DNA of 64,000 bases from Bacillus sp. FJAT-22090 (GCF_001278755.1 NZ_CP012601.1:2480001-2544000), one strand, 5' to 3'. Positions 48,537 to 58,644 are shown, counted from the first letter of the stretch. Program-made: numbers and translations. Notes: generated from the sequence alone by a model not told the origin.

Positions 48537-50204
48537 TTACATTTTTTCAGGAGCAGCTACGCCAATTAAACGTAGAGCGTTTGAGATTGTTTGACGAGCA
48601 GATGTCACTAAAGCAAGTCGAGCTTCTGATAATGCCATGTTTTCTGCGTCCAATACTTTATCGGCATTGTAGAAGCTATGGAATGTTGCAGCTAGCTCTT
48701 GAATGTATGTCGCCACTCGGTGAGGTGCACGAAGTTTTGCAGCGTCCGCTACTACTTGTGGGAAGTCACCTATTTTTTTCAATAAGTCTAATTCTTTTTC
48801 ACTTTGCAATAACTCAAGTGAATCGGTCGACGCTTTCATCTCTTGTGTTTCAGCTGAGCGTAAAATAGAGCAAATACGTGCATGCGCATATTGTGCATAA
48901 TATACTGGGTTTTCATTCGACTGGGAAACAGCTAAATCTAGATCGAAATCCATATGAGAATCACCAGAACGCATACCGAAGAAATAACGAACAGCATCCA
49001 GTCCAACTTCTTCTACAAGCTCGCGCATTGTAACTGCCTTCCCTGTACGCTTACTCATCTTCATTTTTTCGCCGTCTTTATACAGCTGAACCATTTGAAT
49101 AACTGATACTTCCAGTTTTTCACGCTCGTATCCTAGTGCCTCGATTGCCGCTTTCATACGTGGGATATAACCATGGTGGTCTGCTCCCCAAATATTAATC
49201 AGTTGGTCGAACCCACGAACTAATTTGTCCTCATGGTAGGCAATATCCGGTAATAAATACGTGAAAGAGCCATCACTTTTAATTAATACACGGTCTTTGT
49301 CATCTCCAAAAGTAGTAGAGCGGAACCATGTAGCTCCTTCTTCCTCAAAAATATGTCCGTTTGCTTTTAATTTATCTAAGGCAACGTCAATTTTTCCTGT
49401 TTCATATAAAGAAGTTTCTGAGTACCAGTTATCAAATCCAACTCGGAAATCAGCTAAATCTTTTTGTAATTTAGCAAGCTCTACTTTTAATCCATGCGCA
49501 CGGAACGCTTTATAGCGCTCTTCATCTGACATAGAGACAAATTTATCGCCATGCTCTTTCACAAGTTCTGCTGCAATATCGATAATATCTTGTCCACGAT
49601 AGCCGTCTTCTGGCATTTCTCTTTCTAGTCCTAATGCTTCAAAATAACGCACTTCAATGGACACTGCCAAGTTATGAATTTGATTACCAGCGTCATTAAT
49701 ATAATATTCGCGTGCAACATCGTACCCTGCAAAATCAAGTACATTACATAATGAATCCCCTACAGATGCACCACGAGCATGACCTAAATGTAAGTCACCT
49801 GTTGGATTCGCTGATACAAATTCTACTTGAATCTTTTCTCCAGCACCTGAAGTAGTACGTCCGTAATTCTCTTTTTCCGCAAGGACCGCTTTTACAACTT
49901 CTTGTAAATAATCTTTACGAACTGTGATGTTCATAAATCCTGGTCCAGCGATGTCGATTTTCTCCATCATCGTGCCTGACATATCCAGATTTTCAACAAT
50001 TGCTTCTGCAACTTGACGAGGATTTCTTTTCGCAAGCTTTGTTAATTGCATCGCAATATTAGTTGCATAATCGCCATTTGCTTTATCTTTTGGTGTTTCT
50101 AGATGAATAGAAGGAATTTGCTCTACCTCTACTAATTCCGCTTTTATAATTGCTTCTTGCAATGCCGTTTTAATGGACTGTTGTACCTTTTCTACCGCGT
50201 TCAT
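48537..50204 (-). CDS. argS: arginyl-tRNA synthetase
   Basis: A class I synthetase of 555 residues. The HIGH motif is HLGHAR in [13 protein letters not shown], the KMSKS equivalent is MKMSKRTG, and the C-terminal DALR anticodon domain ends with [16 protein letters not shown] precedes ATG 50204. It is adjacent to ywiB with no gap. Confidence 0.97.
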   Translation of the reverse strand: MNAVEKVQQSIKTALQEAIIKAELVEVEQIPSIHLETPKDKANGDYATNIAMQLTKLAKRNPRQVAEAIVENLDMSGTMMEKIDIAGPGFMNITVRKDYLQEVVKAVLAEKENYGRTTSGAGEKIQVEFVSANPTGDLHLGHARGASVGDSLCNVLDFAGYDVAREYYINDAGNQIHNLAVSIEVRYFEALGLEREMPEDGYRGQDIIDIAAELVKEHGDKFVSMSDEERYKAFRAHGLKVELAKLQKDLADFRVGFDNWYSETSLYETGKIDVALDKLKANGHIFEEEGATWFRSTTFGDDKDRVLIKSDGSFTYLLPDIAYHEDKLVRGFDQLINIWGADHHGYIPRMKAAIEALGYEREKLEVSVIQMVQLYKDGEKMKMSKRTGKAVTMRELVEEVGLDAVRYFFGMRSGDSHMDFDLDLAVSQSNENPVYYAQYAHARICSILRSAETQEMKASTDSLELLQSEKELDLLKKIGDFPQVVADAAKLRAPHRVATYIQELAATFHSFYNADKVLDAENMALSEARLALVTSARQTISNALRLIGVAAPEKM

Positions 50205-50624
50205 TTAATCCGCCTCCGTATAAATTAGTTCCAATGTATATGTACCAGCAACCTCATCATTGATCAGCAGTTCATATTCGACATGAAAATAGCCATCTTC
50301 AAAATGTAGATGCGTTGTATTTGTAGTTATCATTAATGTGCCATAATCCGTATCGTAGCTCCCAGTTTGAAGCTCACCGCTTTCAAACGGTAATCGCATT
50401 TTGACTCCACCACTTCGCAATATAAGAGCAGATTTACCGCCAAGCTTGACAGTTGTTCTGACAATTTTCTCATCCTGGACTTCCTCGTAAACTAAATAAG
50501 ACTGATTTCCTTTTAGCGTTAGTTCTCCAGTCGTTTCAATATCGAATGTTTCCTTCTCGACATTTGGATGACAAATGGTGGATTTCAAACGAACATGTAC
50601 TGATTTTTTTAATGGTTGAGCCAT
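50205..50624 (-). CDS. ywiB: DUF1934 family protein YwiB
   Basis: A 139-residue beta-barrel (calycin-like) protein of unknown function found before argS in Bacillus. It has alternating hydrophobic beta strands (SYLVYEEV, GTLMITTNTTHLHFED, HVEYELLIN). Of the two Mets, M4 of the open frame (50624) is better spaced from AAAGGA and was chosen. It lies immediately before argS and is probably co-transcribed. Confidence 0.85.
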   Translation of the reverse strand: MAQPLKKSVHVRLKSTICHPNVEKETFDIETTGELTLKGNQSYLVYEEVQDEKIVRTTVKLGGKSALILRSGGVKMRLPFESGELQTGSYDTDYGTLMITTNTTHLHFEDGYFHVEYELLINDEVAGTYTLELIYTEAD

Positions 50625-50812
50625 TGCTTTCATCCTTTTAACATTTTTACGTAAAATATCTCTTTTATGTACATTTTAAATAACTCATGGATATATATAA
50701 CCTTCACATTATATCTTAAAATTTACTTATGTGACAACTAATCCAAAAAGGAATACCTTATTCCACCTGAAGAGGTTATAATAGACGCAATCTGTCATTT
50801 GAGGGTGAATAA

Positions 50813-51898
50813 ATGCTTTTAGATATCATCATAAATTTTTGTATATTATTTACATTTGCTATTCTTACATATATTCCATTTCAAAATAAGTTAAATCTTT
50901 TCATCCCTTCCACTAAATATCATCCGTTTATACTTGGGATTTTAAGTGGTTTAACTGGGTGTATCTTAATGTTAACAGCCATAGCTGTATCAGAACATGT
51001 AATTGTTGATGGTAGAATGGCTGTCATTTCCTTATCGGCGGTCCTAGGCGGGCCTATCGCTACCTTTATTAGTGCAACGATTATTGGTATTTTTCGGATG
51101 TTTCTGTATGACTTTTCAATAGACTCTTTAATTGCTGGCGGAAATACGATTGTTATAGGAATTATTATAAGTTTATTTATTAGGAATAAACCAATTGAAC
51201 TTCGTATTCGGTATGTTCCCTATTATTTTGCATATTCAGTTATTCAAGCTTCTTTGGTAATTTGTTTATTAAATAACTGGTCATTTACTAGTTATTTGGC
51301 AGTCTTCGGTTTCGTCATATATTCTATTGTGTCATTTTCGATTGTTTTTATTATTTTAAAGCAATTAAATAATCTTTTTAATAAAATTCGCCAAATAGAA
51401 GAAATGTCCGTAACTGATTATCTGACAGAATTAAATAATAATCGGAAATTTCAAGAATATGCTCAAAATCTATTGAATACGAATGATAGATTTTCACTAA
51501 TATTACTAGACATTGATCATTTCAAAAAAGTAAATGATACATACGGTCACCCGATTGGAGACGAAGTGTTAAAGGAATTAGGGCTTCGATTAAAGGGTGC
51601 ATCGAATTTTTGGGGAGGAATCGTTTCTAGAAATGGTGGCGAGGAGTTTTCTGTCCTTCTTCCAAATGCAACGGTAGAAAGTAGTTTAGAAGCCGCTGAA
51701 ATAATTAGACAAGCTATTGAGAAGAGTCCTTTTCATGTTTCAACAGGAGATAATTTACATATCACCGTCTCAGGTGGAATAAGCTCCTACCCCGAAAATG
51801 GTGACAAAGTGAATGAGTTGTATAAGTTGGCTGATGATGCTCTTTATATCGCAAAGTCATCTGGAAGAAACCAAGTGATTCATATCCTACAAACATAA
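50813..51898 (+). CDS. diguanylate cyclase with 5TM sensor (5TM-5TMR_LYT + GGDEF)
   Basis: A 361-residue protein. Residues 1-180 form about six membrane helices of the LytS-like 5TM type; residues about 195-361 are a GGDEF domain. The signature is NGGEEF (274-279), and the Mg2+ site is LLDIDHFKKVNDTYGH. The RxxD product-inhibition site five residues ahead of the motif is missing (FWGG). It should make cyclic di-GMP in response to a membrane signal. It is monocistronic, on the opposite strand from its neighbours. Confidence 0.9.
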   Translation: MLLDIIINFCILFTFAILTYIPFQNKLNLFIPSTKYHPFILGILSGLTGCILMLTAIAVSEHVIVDGRMAVISLSAVLGGPIATFISATIIGIFRMFLYDFSIDSLIAGGNTIVIGIIISLFIRNKPIELRIRYVPYYFAYSVIQASLVICLLNNWSFTSYLAVFGFVIYSIVSFSIVFIILKQLNNLFNKIRQIEEMSVTDYLTELNNNRKFQEYAQNLLNTNDRFSLILLDIDHFKKVNDTYGHPIGDEVLKELGLRLKGASNFWGGIVSRNGGEEFSVLLPNATVESSLEAAEIIRQAIEKSPFHVSTGDNLHITVSGGISSYPENGDKVNELYKLADDALYIAKSSGRNQVIHILQT

Positions 51899-51914
51899 AG
51901 TTAAAATTAGAAAA

Positions 51915-51942
51915 ACGTGATGTCCAATTAAGGACATCACGT
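51915..51942 (-). terminator. terminator between the GGDEF gene and speB
   Basis: ACGTGATGTCC (51915-51925) pairs with GGACATCACGT (51932-51942). T-rich sequence follows on the minus strand (TTTTTCTAATTTT), so it best ends the speE-speB transcript; it may also stop the plus-strand gene. Confidence 0.75.
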
Positions 51943-51995
51943 CATACTGTAGACAAACTCAATTTTGGATGCATAGATTTGTATATTAAATTCGG

Positions 51996-52113
51996 CAAGG
52001 ACCACCACTTCGCTTTCCGTGGGCTTGGCTTCAGCCTCCTCGTCACTGCGTTCCTGCGGGGTCTTCTGCTCAAGCTGTTCCCACAGGAGTCTTCGTGGTG
52101 GTTCTTGCCTTAT
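51996..52113. repeat. GC-rich dyad repeat R3
   Basis: GGCAAGGACCACCAC (from about 51996) and the complementary GTGGTGGTTCTTGCC (ending about 52112) are terminal arms around a core with TTCCGTGGGCTTGGCTTCAG, CCTGCGGGGTCTTC and CCACAGGAGTC, the same family as R1 and R2. Confidence 0.75.
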
Positions 52114-52202
52114 AAACAATTTCCTTATAGATATCTACTATCTTTACTTATATTTGGATATAGCAACCTCTTTAGGAAGATTGATTATGGTTATTTTGCT
52201 TT

Positions 52203-53075
52203 CTATTTAACCCAACCTAGAATCATTTCTCTTAGTAACTTCGATGCAGTGTTAGCTGTTTGCTCCGATGAGTCGTAAATTGGGGCTACTTCTACTAAGT
52301 CAAAACCGACTACATTGACACCTGAGTTTGCGATTGCATGGATTGAAGCAAGTAGCTCGCGACTTGTGATACCACCGCAGTCTACTGTTCCTGTTCCAGG
52401 TGCATGAGCAGGGTCAAGTACATCTATATCAATCGTTACATAGACAGGTCGTCCTTCTAATGTAGGAAGCACTTCTTTCAAGGGCTCCAATACTTCAAAT
52501 TTAGCGATATGCATACCATTTTCTTTTGCCCAGTCGAATTCTTCTTTCATTCCAGAACGAATTCCGAAAGAATATACATTCTTTGGACCAATGTGTTCCG
52601 CAATTTTACGAATCGGTGTGGAATGGGAAAGTGGTTCTCCTTCATATTGCTCGCGTAAATCTGTGTGAGCATCCATATGAATAATCGCAAGGTTATCGTA
52701 TTTGTCCGCTACTGTTTTCATAACAGGCCATGATACTAAGTGCTCTCCGCCCATCCCTACAGGAATTTTACCATCTTGTAGCAACTGACGGATAAAACCA
52801 GCGATTAGATCCAGACTTTTGGAAGCATTTCCGAAAGGAAGTGGAATATCGCCCGCGTCAAAATAGTTTACATCTTCTAGCTCACGATCTAAATATGGAC
52901 TATATTCCTCTAAACCAATTGATACCTCACGAATTCGCTGTGGACCAAAACGAGAACCTGGACGGTAACTTACTGTCCAGTCCATCGGCATGCCATAAAT
53001 TACCGCTTGGGCTTCTTCGTAGTTTTGATTACTTTTGATAAATACATTTCCTGAATAAGCTTCATCAAATCTCAT
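52203..53075 (-). CDS. speB: agmatinase
   Basis: Hydrolyses agmatine to putrescine and urea. The ureohydrolase metal site is GGEH, DAHTDLR and DIDVLDPA (290 residues). GGAG precedes ATG 53075. It lies five bases after speE, and the pair forms the polyamine operon; arginine decarboxylase is not in the window. Confidence 0.94.
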   Translation of the reverse strand: MRFDEAYSGNVFIKSNQNYEEAQAVIYGMPMDWTVSYRPGSRFGPQRIREVSIGLEEYSPYLDRELEDVNYFDAGDIPLPFGNASKSLDLIAGFIRQLLQDGKIPVGMGGEHLVSWPVMKTVADKYDNLAIIHMDAHTDLREQYEGEPLSHSTPIRKIAEHIGPKNVYSFGIRSGMKEEFDWAKENGMHIAKFEVLEPLKEVLPTLEGRPVYVTIDIDVLDPAHAPGTGTVDCGGITSRELLASIHAIANSGVNVVGFDLVEVAPIYDSSEQTANTASKLLREMILGWVK

Positions 53076-53079
53076 CGGC

Positions 53080-53913
53080 TTACTCTCCTGCTAAATCCTT
53101 CACAAATTTCGGTAAAACGAAAGCTGCTTTGTGAAGCTCTTTTGTGTAATATTTTGTTTTAATATCAAAGAATTGCTCGTCCGGCACTTGTAGTGGATCG
53201 TATTTTTTCGAACCAATAGTGAAGCACCATAGGCCACTTGGGTATGTTGGGATGTTTGCCAAGTACATATTTGTAATTGGGAAGATTTCTTTCACGTCTT
53301 TTTGCACTTGTCTGATTAAGTCAGCCTTGAACCAAGGGTTGTCCGATTGTGCAACGAATATCCCATCTTCTTTAAGTGCTTTGGAAATCCCAGCATAGAA
53401 GCCTTTTGTAAATAGATTCACAGCAGGTCCCACTGGCTCTGTAGAATCTACCATAATTACGTCGTATTCGTTTTCAGATTCTGCAATGTGCATGAATCCG
53501 TCTCCAACTTGAACGTCCACACGTGGATTTTCTAACTCACATGCGATTTCAGGTAAATATTTTTTAGAATACTCGATTACTTTTCCATCTATATCAACAA
53601 GCGTTGCTTTTTTCACTTTCGGATGCTTCATAATTTCACGAATTACTCCACCGTCTCCTCCTCCAACAACTAATACGTTTTCTGGATTAGGATGTGTAAA
53701 TAAAGGAACGTGCGCAACCATTTCATGGTATACAAATTCATCTTTTTGTGACGTCATTACCATTCCGTCTAAAAAGAGCATGTTCCCCCACTCTTCTGTC
53801 TCTGCCATTTCTAACAGTTGAAAATCCGTTTGCTCTGTATGAAGTGTACGTTTTACCTTCATTGTGATGCCAAAATTCTCGGTTTGTTTTTCTGTAAACC
53901 AAAATCCAGCCAT
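53080..53913 (-). CDS. speE: spermidine synthase
   Basis: Transfers the aminopropyl group of decarboxylated AdoMet to putrescine. The 277-residue SpeE shows the binding loop [15 protein letters not shown], the gatekeeping [11 protein letters not shown] and [11 protein letters not shown]. It is followed by speB. GGGAGA precedes ATG 53913. It is divergent from pbpG. Confidence 0.95.
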   Translation of the reverse strand: MAGFWFTEKQTENFGITMKVKRTLHTEQTDFQLLEMAETEEWGNMLFLDGMVMTSQKDEFVYHEMVAHVPLFTHPNPENVLVVGGGDGGVIREIMKHPKVKKATLVDIDGKVIEYSKKYLPEIACELENPRVDVQVGDGFMHIAESENEYDVIMVDSTEPVGPAVNLFTKGFYAGISKALKEDGIFVAQSDNPWFKADLIRQVQKDVKEIFPITNMYLANIPTYPSGLWCFTIGSKKYDPLQVPDEQFFDIKTKYYTKELHKAAFVLPKFVKDLAGE

Positions 53914-54092
53914 TTATCTATCTCCCTTACCAATATGATTTTTTTGTTATTTGTAGTTTATCAAAAAAATAAATACAAAGGAAAGTATAGAGGTTTTTGA
54001 AGAAAGTGCAATAGTTTTTTCTTTCTCTGTTTAATTTGAATCTATTGTTCTCATACTAATGAAAACATCGAAAAAGAACGGAGTAGATTTTT

Positions 54093-56159
54093 ATGCGTCG
54101 TGCACAATACCGAAAAAAAGCCAGTCGTTCAAAACGCATGAAAAGGATTATTCTACTAAGTGTTGCTGCTATTTGCGCTTTTTTCAGTGCTTTTGTTACC
54201 CTTCGTATTTATGCACAAATCGTTGGGGCTCCTATTATTCAAGTACCAATTTCTTCGGTCTTTTTAGATAATCAAGGTAACGTGATTGGTGACCGATTTA
54301 ACGAACAACGTCGTTATTGGATTTCCTTAGAAGAGATGTCGCCTTTCGTTGCACAAGCTGCTATTGCAGTAGAAGACCAAGAGTTCTACGAACATAATGG
54401 ATTTGATTATTCTCGAATTGCTTCAGCATTATTAAAGGACGTAAAAGCGGGCAAAAAAGTAGAAGGGGCCAGCACAATAACCCAACAATATGCACGAAAC
54501 TTATTCTTAACACACGAAAAAACATGGAATCGTAAAATTAATGAAGCATTATATGCGTATCGATTAGAAATTTTTTACGAAAAAGATGACTTACTTGAAG
54601 GCTACTTAAATACCGTCTACTTTGGACATGGAATGTACGGTGTAGAAGCAGCAAGTAGATACTATTTTGGTAAAAGCGCAAAATCACTGACACTTGCAGA
54701 ATCCGCTTTATTAATGGCTGTACCAAAAGGACCAACCCATTATTCTCCGTTAGTAAATGAGGAAAAAGCAGTCACTCGACAACAGCTTATCTTGAAGCTA
54801 ATGGAAAACCAGAAATTCATATCAGCAGATCAAAGAAAACTGGCATTAGAGGAAAATTACATCTTAAAAGCAGAAGATTCTATTTTAACAAAGAAAACAG
54901 CACCATATTTTTTAGAAGAAGTTTGGAAAGAAGCTAGCCAAATTGTTAAAAGCAAAGGTCACCGTATAGAAGAAGGTGGCTGGACAATTCAAACAACTTT
55001 AAATAAGCACCATCAACAAGCTGCTGAGGAAAGTATTGAAAAGTGGATGCCAGAGGGCGAACTTCAAATTGGTTTTGTAAGCATGGAGCCGAAAACAGGT
55101 TATGTTACCGCAATGGTAGGTGGACGCAACTACGCAGAAAGTCCATTTAACCGTGTGACACAAGCTAAAAGGCAGCCTGGTTCGATTATTAAGCCATTAT
55201 TATATGCAGCTGCACTCGAAAACGGCTTTTCCCCACTCACCTATTTGAAGAGCGAGCGTACAATTTTCACTTATGATAGTGGGCGTCAAGAATATGAACC
55301 TAAAAATGTGAATGGTCAATTTGCAGATCATCCTATTTCTATGGCACAGGCCCTTGCAATTTCTGATAATATTTATGCTGTAAAAACACTAGAAGAAGTT
55401 GGGTATAAACGATTCCAACAATTAGTTGAACGATTTGACATCAATATGAAAGTTGCAGATACACCAGCAACCGCTCTTGGAACATCGGAAGTTTCTTTAC
55501 TAGAAATGACAAAAGCTTATAACACCATTTCTGCAAAAGGAATTCAAAGAAAACCAACTTTTATAACTAAAATTACAGATAATGAAGGCAAGGTTATTTA
55601 CGATGTGGAAGAAGAAAAATTGAAAGAGAAAAAAGTTTTGCTAGAACAAGATGCATTCCTTTTATCTCATTTAATGACAGGAATGTTTGACCCTATTTTT
55701 AATGATTATTCACCGGCAACAGGCATTAGCATTCGTGCGAAGCAATCTCGACCATATGCTGCAAAATCAGGGACGACCAATACTGATCAATATCTAGTCG
55801 GATTTTCTCCTCAATTAACTGCAGGTGTATGGAATGGCTATGACCAAGGAAAACAAGTAAGTGATGCAGAAGCTAAGCAAGTTACGAAGCAAGTTTGGAT
55901 TGAATTTATGGAGAAAGCCCATCAAGGATTGCCAGTGGAGCCATTTATATCTCCACCTGGTGTTCGAGGAGTTATTGTCGATATAGAAACGGGTGGAATT
56001 GCAACTTCTGCTTGCAGCAAGCAACGACTCGTCTATTTGAAAGAAAAAGATGTCCCAAAAAAGTTATGTACAGATCCTAAATTGAAGCAACATACATTTG
56101 AAGAAAATGAAGATGACGATCCGTGGTCCCTATTTCCTTTCTCCTTTTTTGGGGAATAG
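54093..56159 (+). CDS. pbpG: class A penicillin-binding protein (PbpG/PBP2d type)
   Basis: A bifunctional glycosyltransferase-transpeptidase of 688 residues. A basic N-terminus and one membrane helix (about 17-41) anchor it. The GT51 domain has VEDQEFYEH (Glu94) and GASTITQQ; the transpeptidase has SIIK (Ser364, Lys367), SDN (424-426) and KSGTT (558-562). Gene order with speE/ywhD is as in B. subtilis pbpG, which is forespore-expressed and helps direct spore septal wall synthesis. GGAG lies nine bases before ATG. Confidence 0.92.
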   Translation: MRRAQYRKKASRSKRMKRIILLSVAAICAFFSAFVTLRIYAQIVGAPIIQVPISSVFLDNQGNVIGDRFNEQRRYWISLEEMSPFVAQAAIAVEDQEFYEHNGFDYSRIASALLKDVKAGKKVEGASTITQQYARNLFLTHEKTWNRKINEALYAYRLEIFYEKDDLLEGYLNTVYFGHGMYGVEAASRYYFGKSAKSLTLAESALLMAVPKGPTHYSPLVNEEKAVTRQQLILKLMENQKFISADQRKLALEENYILKAEDSILTKKTAPYFLEEVWKEASQIVKSKGHRIEEGGWTIQTTLNKHHQQAAEESIEKWMPEGELQIGFVSMEPKTGYVTAMVGGRNYAESPFNRVTQAKRQPGSIIKPLLYAAALENGFSPLTYLKSERTIFTYDSGRQEYEPKNVNGQFADHPISMAQALAISDNIYAVKTLEEVGYKRFQQLVERFDINMKVADTPATALGTSEVSLLEMTKAYNTISAKGIQRKPTFITKITDNEGKVIYDVEEEKLKEKKVLLEQDAFLLSHLMTGMFDPIFNDYSPATGISIRAKQSRPYAAKSGTTNTDQYLVGFSPQLTAGVWNGYDQGKQVSDAEAKQVTKQVWIEFMEKAHQGLPVEPFISPPGVRGVIVDIETGGIATSACSKQRLVYLKEKDVPKKLCTDPKLKQHTFEENEDDDPWSLFPFSFFGE

Positions 56160-56184
56160 ATACCTTAACTAAATAAAGCAAAAT

Positions 56185-56227
56185 AAAAAGCTTTCTAATA
56201 CCTAAATTAGGTAATAGAAAGCTTTTT
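56185..56227 (+). terminator. terminator after pbpG
   Basis: AAAAAGCTTTCTA.TACCTAA (from 56185) pairs with TTAGGTA.TAGAAAGCTTTTT (to 56227), a long near-perfect stem. A-runs at the other side allow use from the minus strand for ywhD. The outer bases (TTAACTAA/TTAGTTAA) extend it further. Confidence 0.9.
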
Positions 56228-56425
56228 CTTAGTTAAGTATCTTGCAGAAAACTGTAGTAATCGGGATTGGGTTGTCACAATTCCACTAGTTCTTACATGG
56301 TGACTTTCACTAAGGTGTCCTAGCATTACTTTGAAGTAAGCTTTAAGTAAATTGTACTTTCTTTTTTGCATTAATTCAACCATATTAAGCATAAAACTGA
56401 AATGTCACAATTTCCAAGTAATAAT

Positions 56426-56941
56426 TTAAGCGTTCAAATCTTTGTGGAGCTTTTCTTCGCTTCGATCCCACATTTCTTTATTGTGAGATTGCAGAAAGTC
56501 ACGCAAAATAGCTTTGGAACGATCGTCCATAAAGTCTACAAGTATATGGCGTTTCATTGATTTATCCATTCGATTTACGTGATCAGCTAACATTTTATAG
56601 CCACGACGTTTTTCTCGGTTAATAACCATTTCACATGCTGCCACTCCAGCGTAATAAGGTCCTTCTTGTTTGTGATCTATTGTCACCCATACAAGCCAGT
56701 ACCCTTTCCCCCCCTCAGAATCCTCACGATTAGTCGTAAACTTGATACCTCGCTCTGTATCACTTCTTGCATGCATCGCTCCAATTTCTACTCTTGCAAT
56801 GCCTTCTTCTATATCAATAATGACTGGCGACACGTTCTCTAATGATAGAGAACCAACCCCAAATCCTTTATGTCCGTCCGTCGGATCATTTTTAATAATG
56901 GTAAAGCCCATTTTTTGTTTTGGTTTTTCTTCATTACCCAT
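56426..56941 (-). CDS. ywhD: YwhD family protein
   Basis: A 171-residue protein of unknown function conserved next to pbpG and ywhB in Bacillus. Its middle (GAMHARSDTERGIKFTTNRED) and C-terminus (RMDKSMKRHILVDFMDD) are the conserved family blocks. It is mixed alpha/beta, has no membrane segment or signal peptide, and is divergent from ywhB. AGGGAA precedes the ATG. Confidence 0.85.
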   Translation of the reverse strand: MGNEEKPKQKMGFTIIKNDPTDGHKGFGVGSLSLENVSPVIIDIEEGIARVEIGAMHARSDTERGIKFTTNREDSEGGKGYWLVWVTIDHKQEGPYYAGVAACEMVINREKRRGYKMLADHVNRMDKSMKRHILVDFMDDRSKAILRDFLQSHNKEMWDRSEEKLHKDLNA

Positions 56942-57007
56942 TCGAAAGTTCCCTCCGTTCTGTTATGATATTAGTATACAGAAAATCTCACTAAAGGAGG
57001 AAATGAA

Positions 57008-57193
57008 ATGCCATACGTAACAGTAAAAATGCTTGAAGGTCGTACAGAAGAGCAAAAAAAGGCATTAGTTGAAAAAGTAACAGCTGCTGTTGCAGAAACT
57101 TCCAATGCACCTGTAGAAAATGTAGTAGTCTTCATCGAAGAAATGCCAAAAAATCATTATGCAGTAGCTGGCAAACGCTTTAGTGATCAATAA
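57008..57193 (+). CDS. ywhB: 4-oxalocrotonate tautomerase family protein
   Basis: A 61-residue tautomerase subunit with the catalytic Pro2 exposed after removal of Met1 (MPYVTVKMLEGR). Arg12 and the Phe/Phe-rich core segment VVVFIEEMP are typical. In B. subtilis YwhB is a small enolpyruvate-type tautomerase of unclear physiological substrate. AAAGGAGG precedes the ATG. Its likely terminator is displaced by a repeat (57228-57424). Confidence 0.92.
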   Translation: MPYVTVKMLEGRTEEQKKALVEKVTAAVAETSNAPVENVVVFIEEMPKNHYAVAGKRFSDQ

Positions 57194-57227
57194 TCAGATT
57201 CGAATTTATTTTTTATATAGGTTAAAT

Positions 57228-57424
57228 CAGGTTTTCCGAAGCTTACCGCTCGCTTTCCGCGGGCGAGCGCCGAGCCGCTTGGGCCAACATGATGTTGGTC
57301 ATGAAGGCGTTGCCTCAGGAGGAGGCGCCCTTAGCCTTCCGTCCTCTAACACGCTCCTGCAGGGTCTCGTCTGTCTCGCTTTGCCGCAGGAGTCGAGCGG
57401 ACGCTTCTCCAAACCAATAAAATG
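57228..57424. repeat. GC-rich dyad repeat R4, between ywhB and its terminator
   Basis: Terminal arms GGTTTTCCGAAGCTTACCGC (left) and the complement of GGTTTGGAGAAGCGTCCGCTC (right) bound a GC-rich core with CGCTTTCCGCGGGCGAGCG, GATGTTGGTCATGAAGGCG and CCGCAGGAGTCGAGCGG. It has an arm identical to the end of R2. Confidence 0.8.
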
Positions 57425-57503
57425 CCACCTTATTATTTTCTAATTACTCAGTAGAAAATGTTTAAAAAACCATTTAGCCAAATTACTTTTGTCTACAATC
57501 TGC

Positions 57504-57533
57504 GAACCCCTTTCTATAAGGGGTTCTTTTTTT
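57504..57533 (+). terminator. terminator, probably for ywhB
   Basis: GAACCCC (57504-57510) pairs with GGGGTTC (57520-57526), followed by TTTTTTT. It lies 310 bases past ywhB because R4 is interposed. Confidence 0.88.
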
Positions 57534-57547
57534 ATTCACAATAAAGT

Positions 57548-57900
57548 TGAACTGTTAATCTTCCGCTACTGGCGGACGCTTTCCGCTGGCGTGGCCGATC
57601 CGCTCCTTCGCTCCGCACGATGTCAAAAGTCTATAGAATTTGATTAAACTAAATATGTCGTCCGATAAATAAGAAAATCGTTGAAACGGCTCCCTTTTCG
57701 CGGGCGTTGCCTTAGCCTCATAGGCAAACACGATGTTGGTCATGCAATCGTTGCCGCAAAAGTTCTTTTGCGACGAGCTTTGCGCAGGAGCAGGATGCGG
57801 CGAACTTAGATTGCCTTCCCCTCAACTGCGGGGTCTTCGGCTAACGCTATTCCCACAGGAGTGTCGCCTTTTTCAACGATTTTCTATAAATACTAATTGC
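57548..57900. repeat. GC-rich dyad repeat R5 with a nested insertion
   Basis: From about 57627 to 57895 the sequence is an inverted copy of 28025-28200 (AAAAGTCTATAGAATTTGA, TGTCGTCC, AAGAAAATCGTTGAAACGG, GGTCTTCGGCTAACGCTATTCCC). A block of about 105 bp (after GCCTTAGCCTCATAGG to before CTGCGGGGTCTTCGG) interrupts it and has no match in R1's right module itself, but resembles part of R1's tail and R4. The rest of the 57534-58115 gap has no supportable gene. Confidence 0.8.
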
Positions 57901-58099
57901 AAAAATGCTGGAGTCGCCATCCAAACAACGAAAGTATAATACAAAAGGTATTTTAGACGTCGCCCTCGTGATACCTTTTTATCAAGAACCTTTGAGAACG
58001 CCATAATAAAATTTTTTCACATAGGTTTAACCGCTTATAAAGTAATTTCAATCGATTATTTATTTTAATTCGACCGATTCAATATTATCATGAAAATTA

Positions 58100-58128
58100 A
58101 TAAAAAAAGCTGCCCTTATTGGACAGCT
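58100..58128 (-). terminator. terminator overlapping the ywgA stop
   Basis: On the minus strand AGCTGTCC pairs with GGGCAGCT (58108-58128), followed by TTTTTTTATT. The ywgA stop codon lies in the loop (58116-58118). Confidence 0.82.
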
Positions 58129-58631
58129 CGTTCATTCATTAAATTCATTACAAAAGAAAACGCCTCTTCAATTTCTTCTTCCGAAAAATTAAGTTTTCCT
58201 TTAACAACGTGAAGCTTTTCTATTTGCTCATCTTTAGGCAGATGATCGAAGTACAGCAAAGTGGAAACTAACTCTAAAAATCTAGAGCTTTTGTCTTTCA
58301 TCTGCGTAATACAAGAAACTAATGCTGGACTTGCTTCCTCTAACTGAGCCATTTGAGCAAAGTGCTCTCCCTCGTCAGTCATTTGGTATTTATACTGTAC
58401 GTATGACCCTTTATCTTGTCTTTCTTCATTCAAAAATCCCATATTGCATAGCTCTTCTACACGAGTTGTTAGCTCCACTGAATAGGGTCCATATACATGA
58501 AATTCATATTTTTCTTTGAATGAAAACTGTAGTTTTTTCGCTATATATACCATCTTTTGAAGTTTTTTTCTTCCGGTAATTCCGTCAGCTGCTCCGATAA
58601 ATTGTACAATTTTTGCATGTTCTTCTAGCAA
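58116..58631 (-). CDS. ywgA: YwgA family protein
   Basis: A 171-residue helical protein of unknown function. It resembles small winged-helix-like regulatory or stress proteins: KLQKMVYIAKKLQFSFKEKYEFHVYGPYS is the conserved N-terminal family block. TTG start at 58631 follows AGGTGGGG. It is 13 bases downstream of ywfO on the same strand, as in B. subtilis, so the two are probably co-transcribed. Confidence 0.82.
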   Translation of the reverse strand: MLEEHAKIVQFIGAADGITGRKKLQKMVYIAKKLQFSFKEKYEFHVYGPYSVELTTRVEELCNMGFLNEERQDKGSYVQYKYQMTDEGEHFAQMAQLEEASPALVSCITQMKDKSSRFLELVSTLLYFDHLPKDEQIEKLHVVKGKLNFSEEEIEEAFSFVMNLMNERAVQ

Positions 58632-58644
58632 TTTGACCCCACCT

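Noticed and set aside
56207-56392. 61-residue minus-strand ORF
   Set aside because: It lies over the pbpG terminator, has no ribosome binding site and resembles no family I know.
57183-57443. ORF across R4 (plus strand), and similar ones at 57555-57743 and 57733-57939
   Set aside because: They lie wholly in GC-rich repeat DNA, have no ribosome site and arise from the repeat's base composition.
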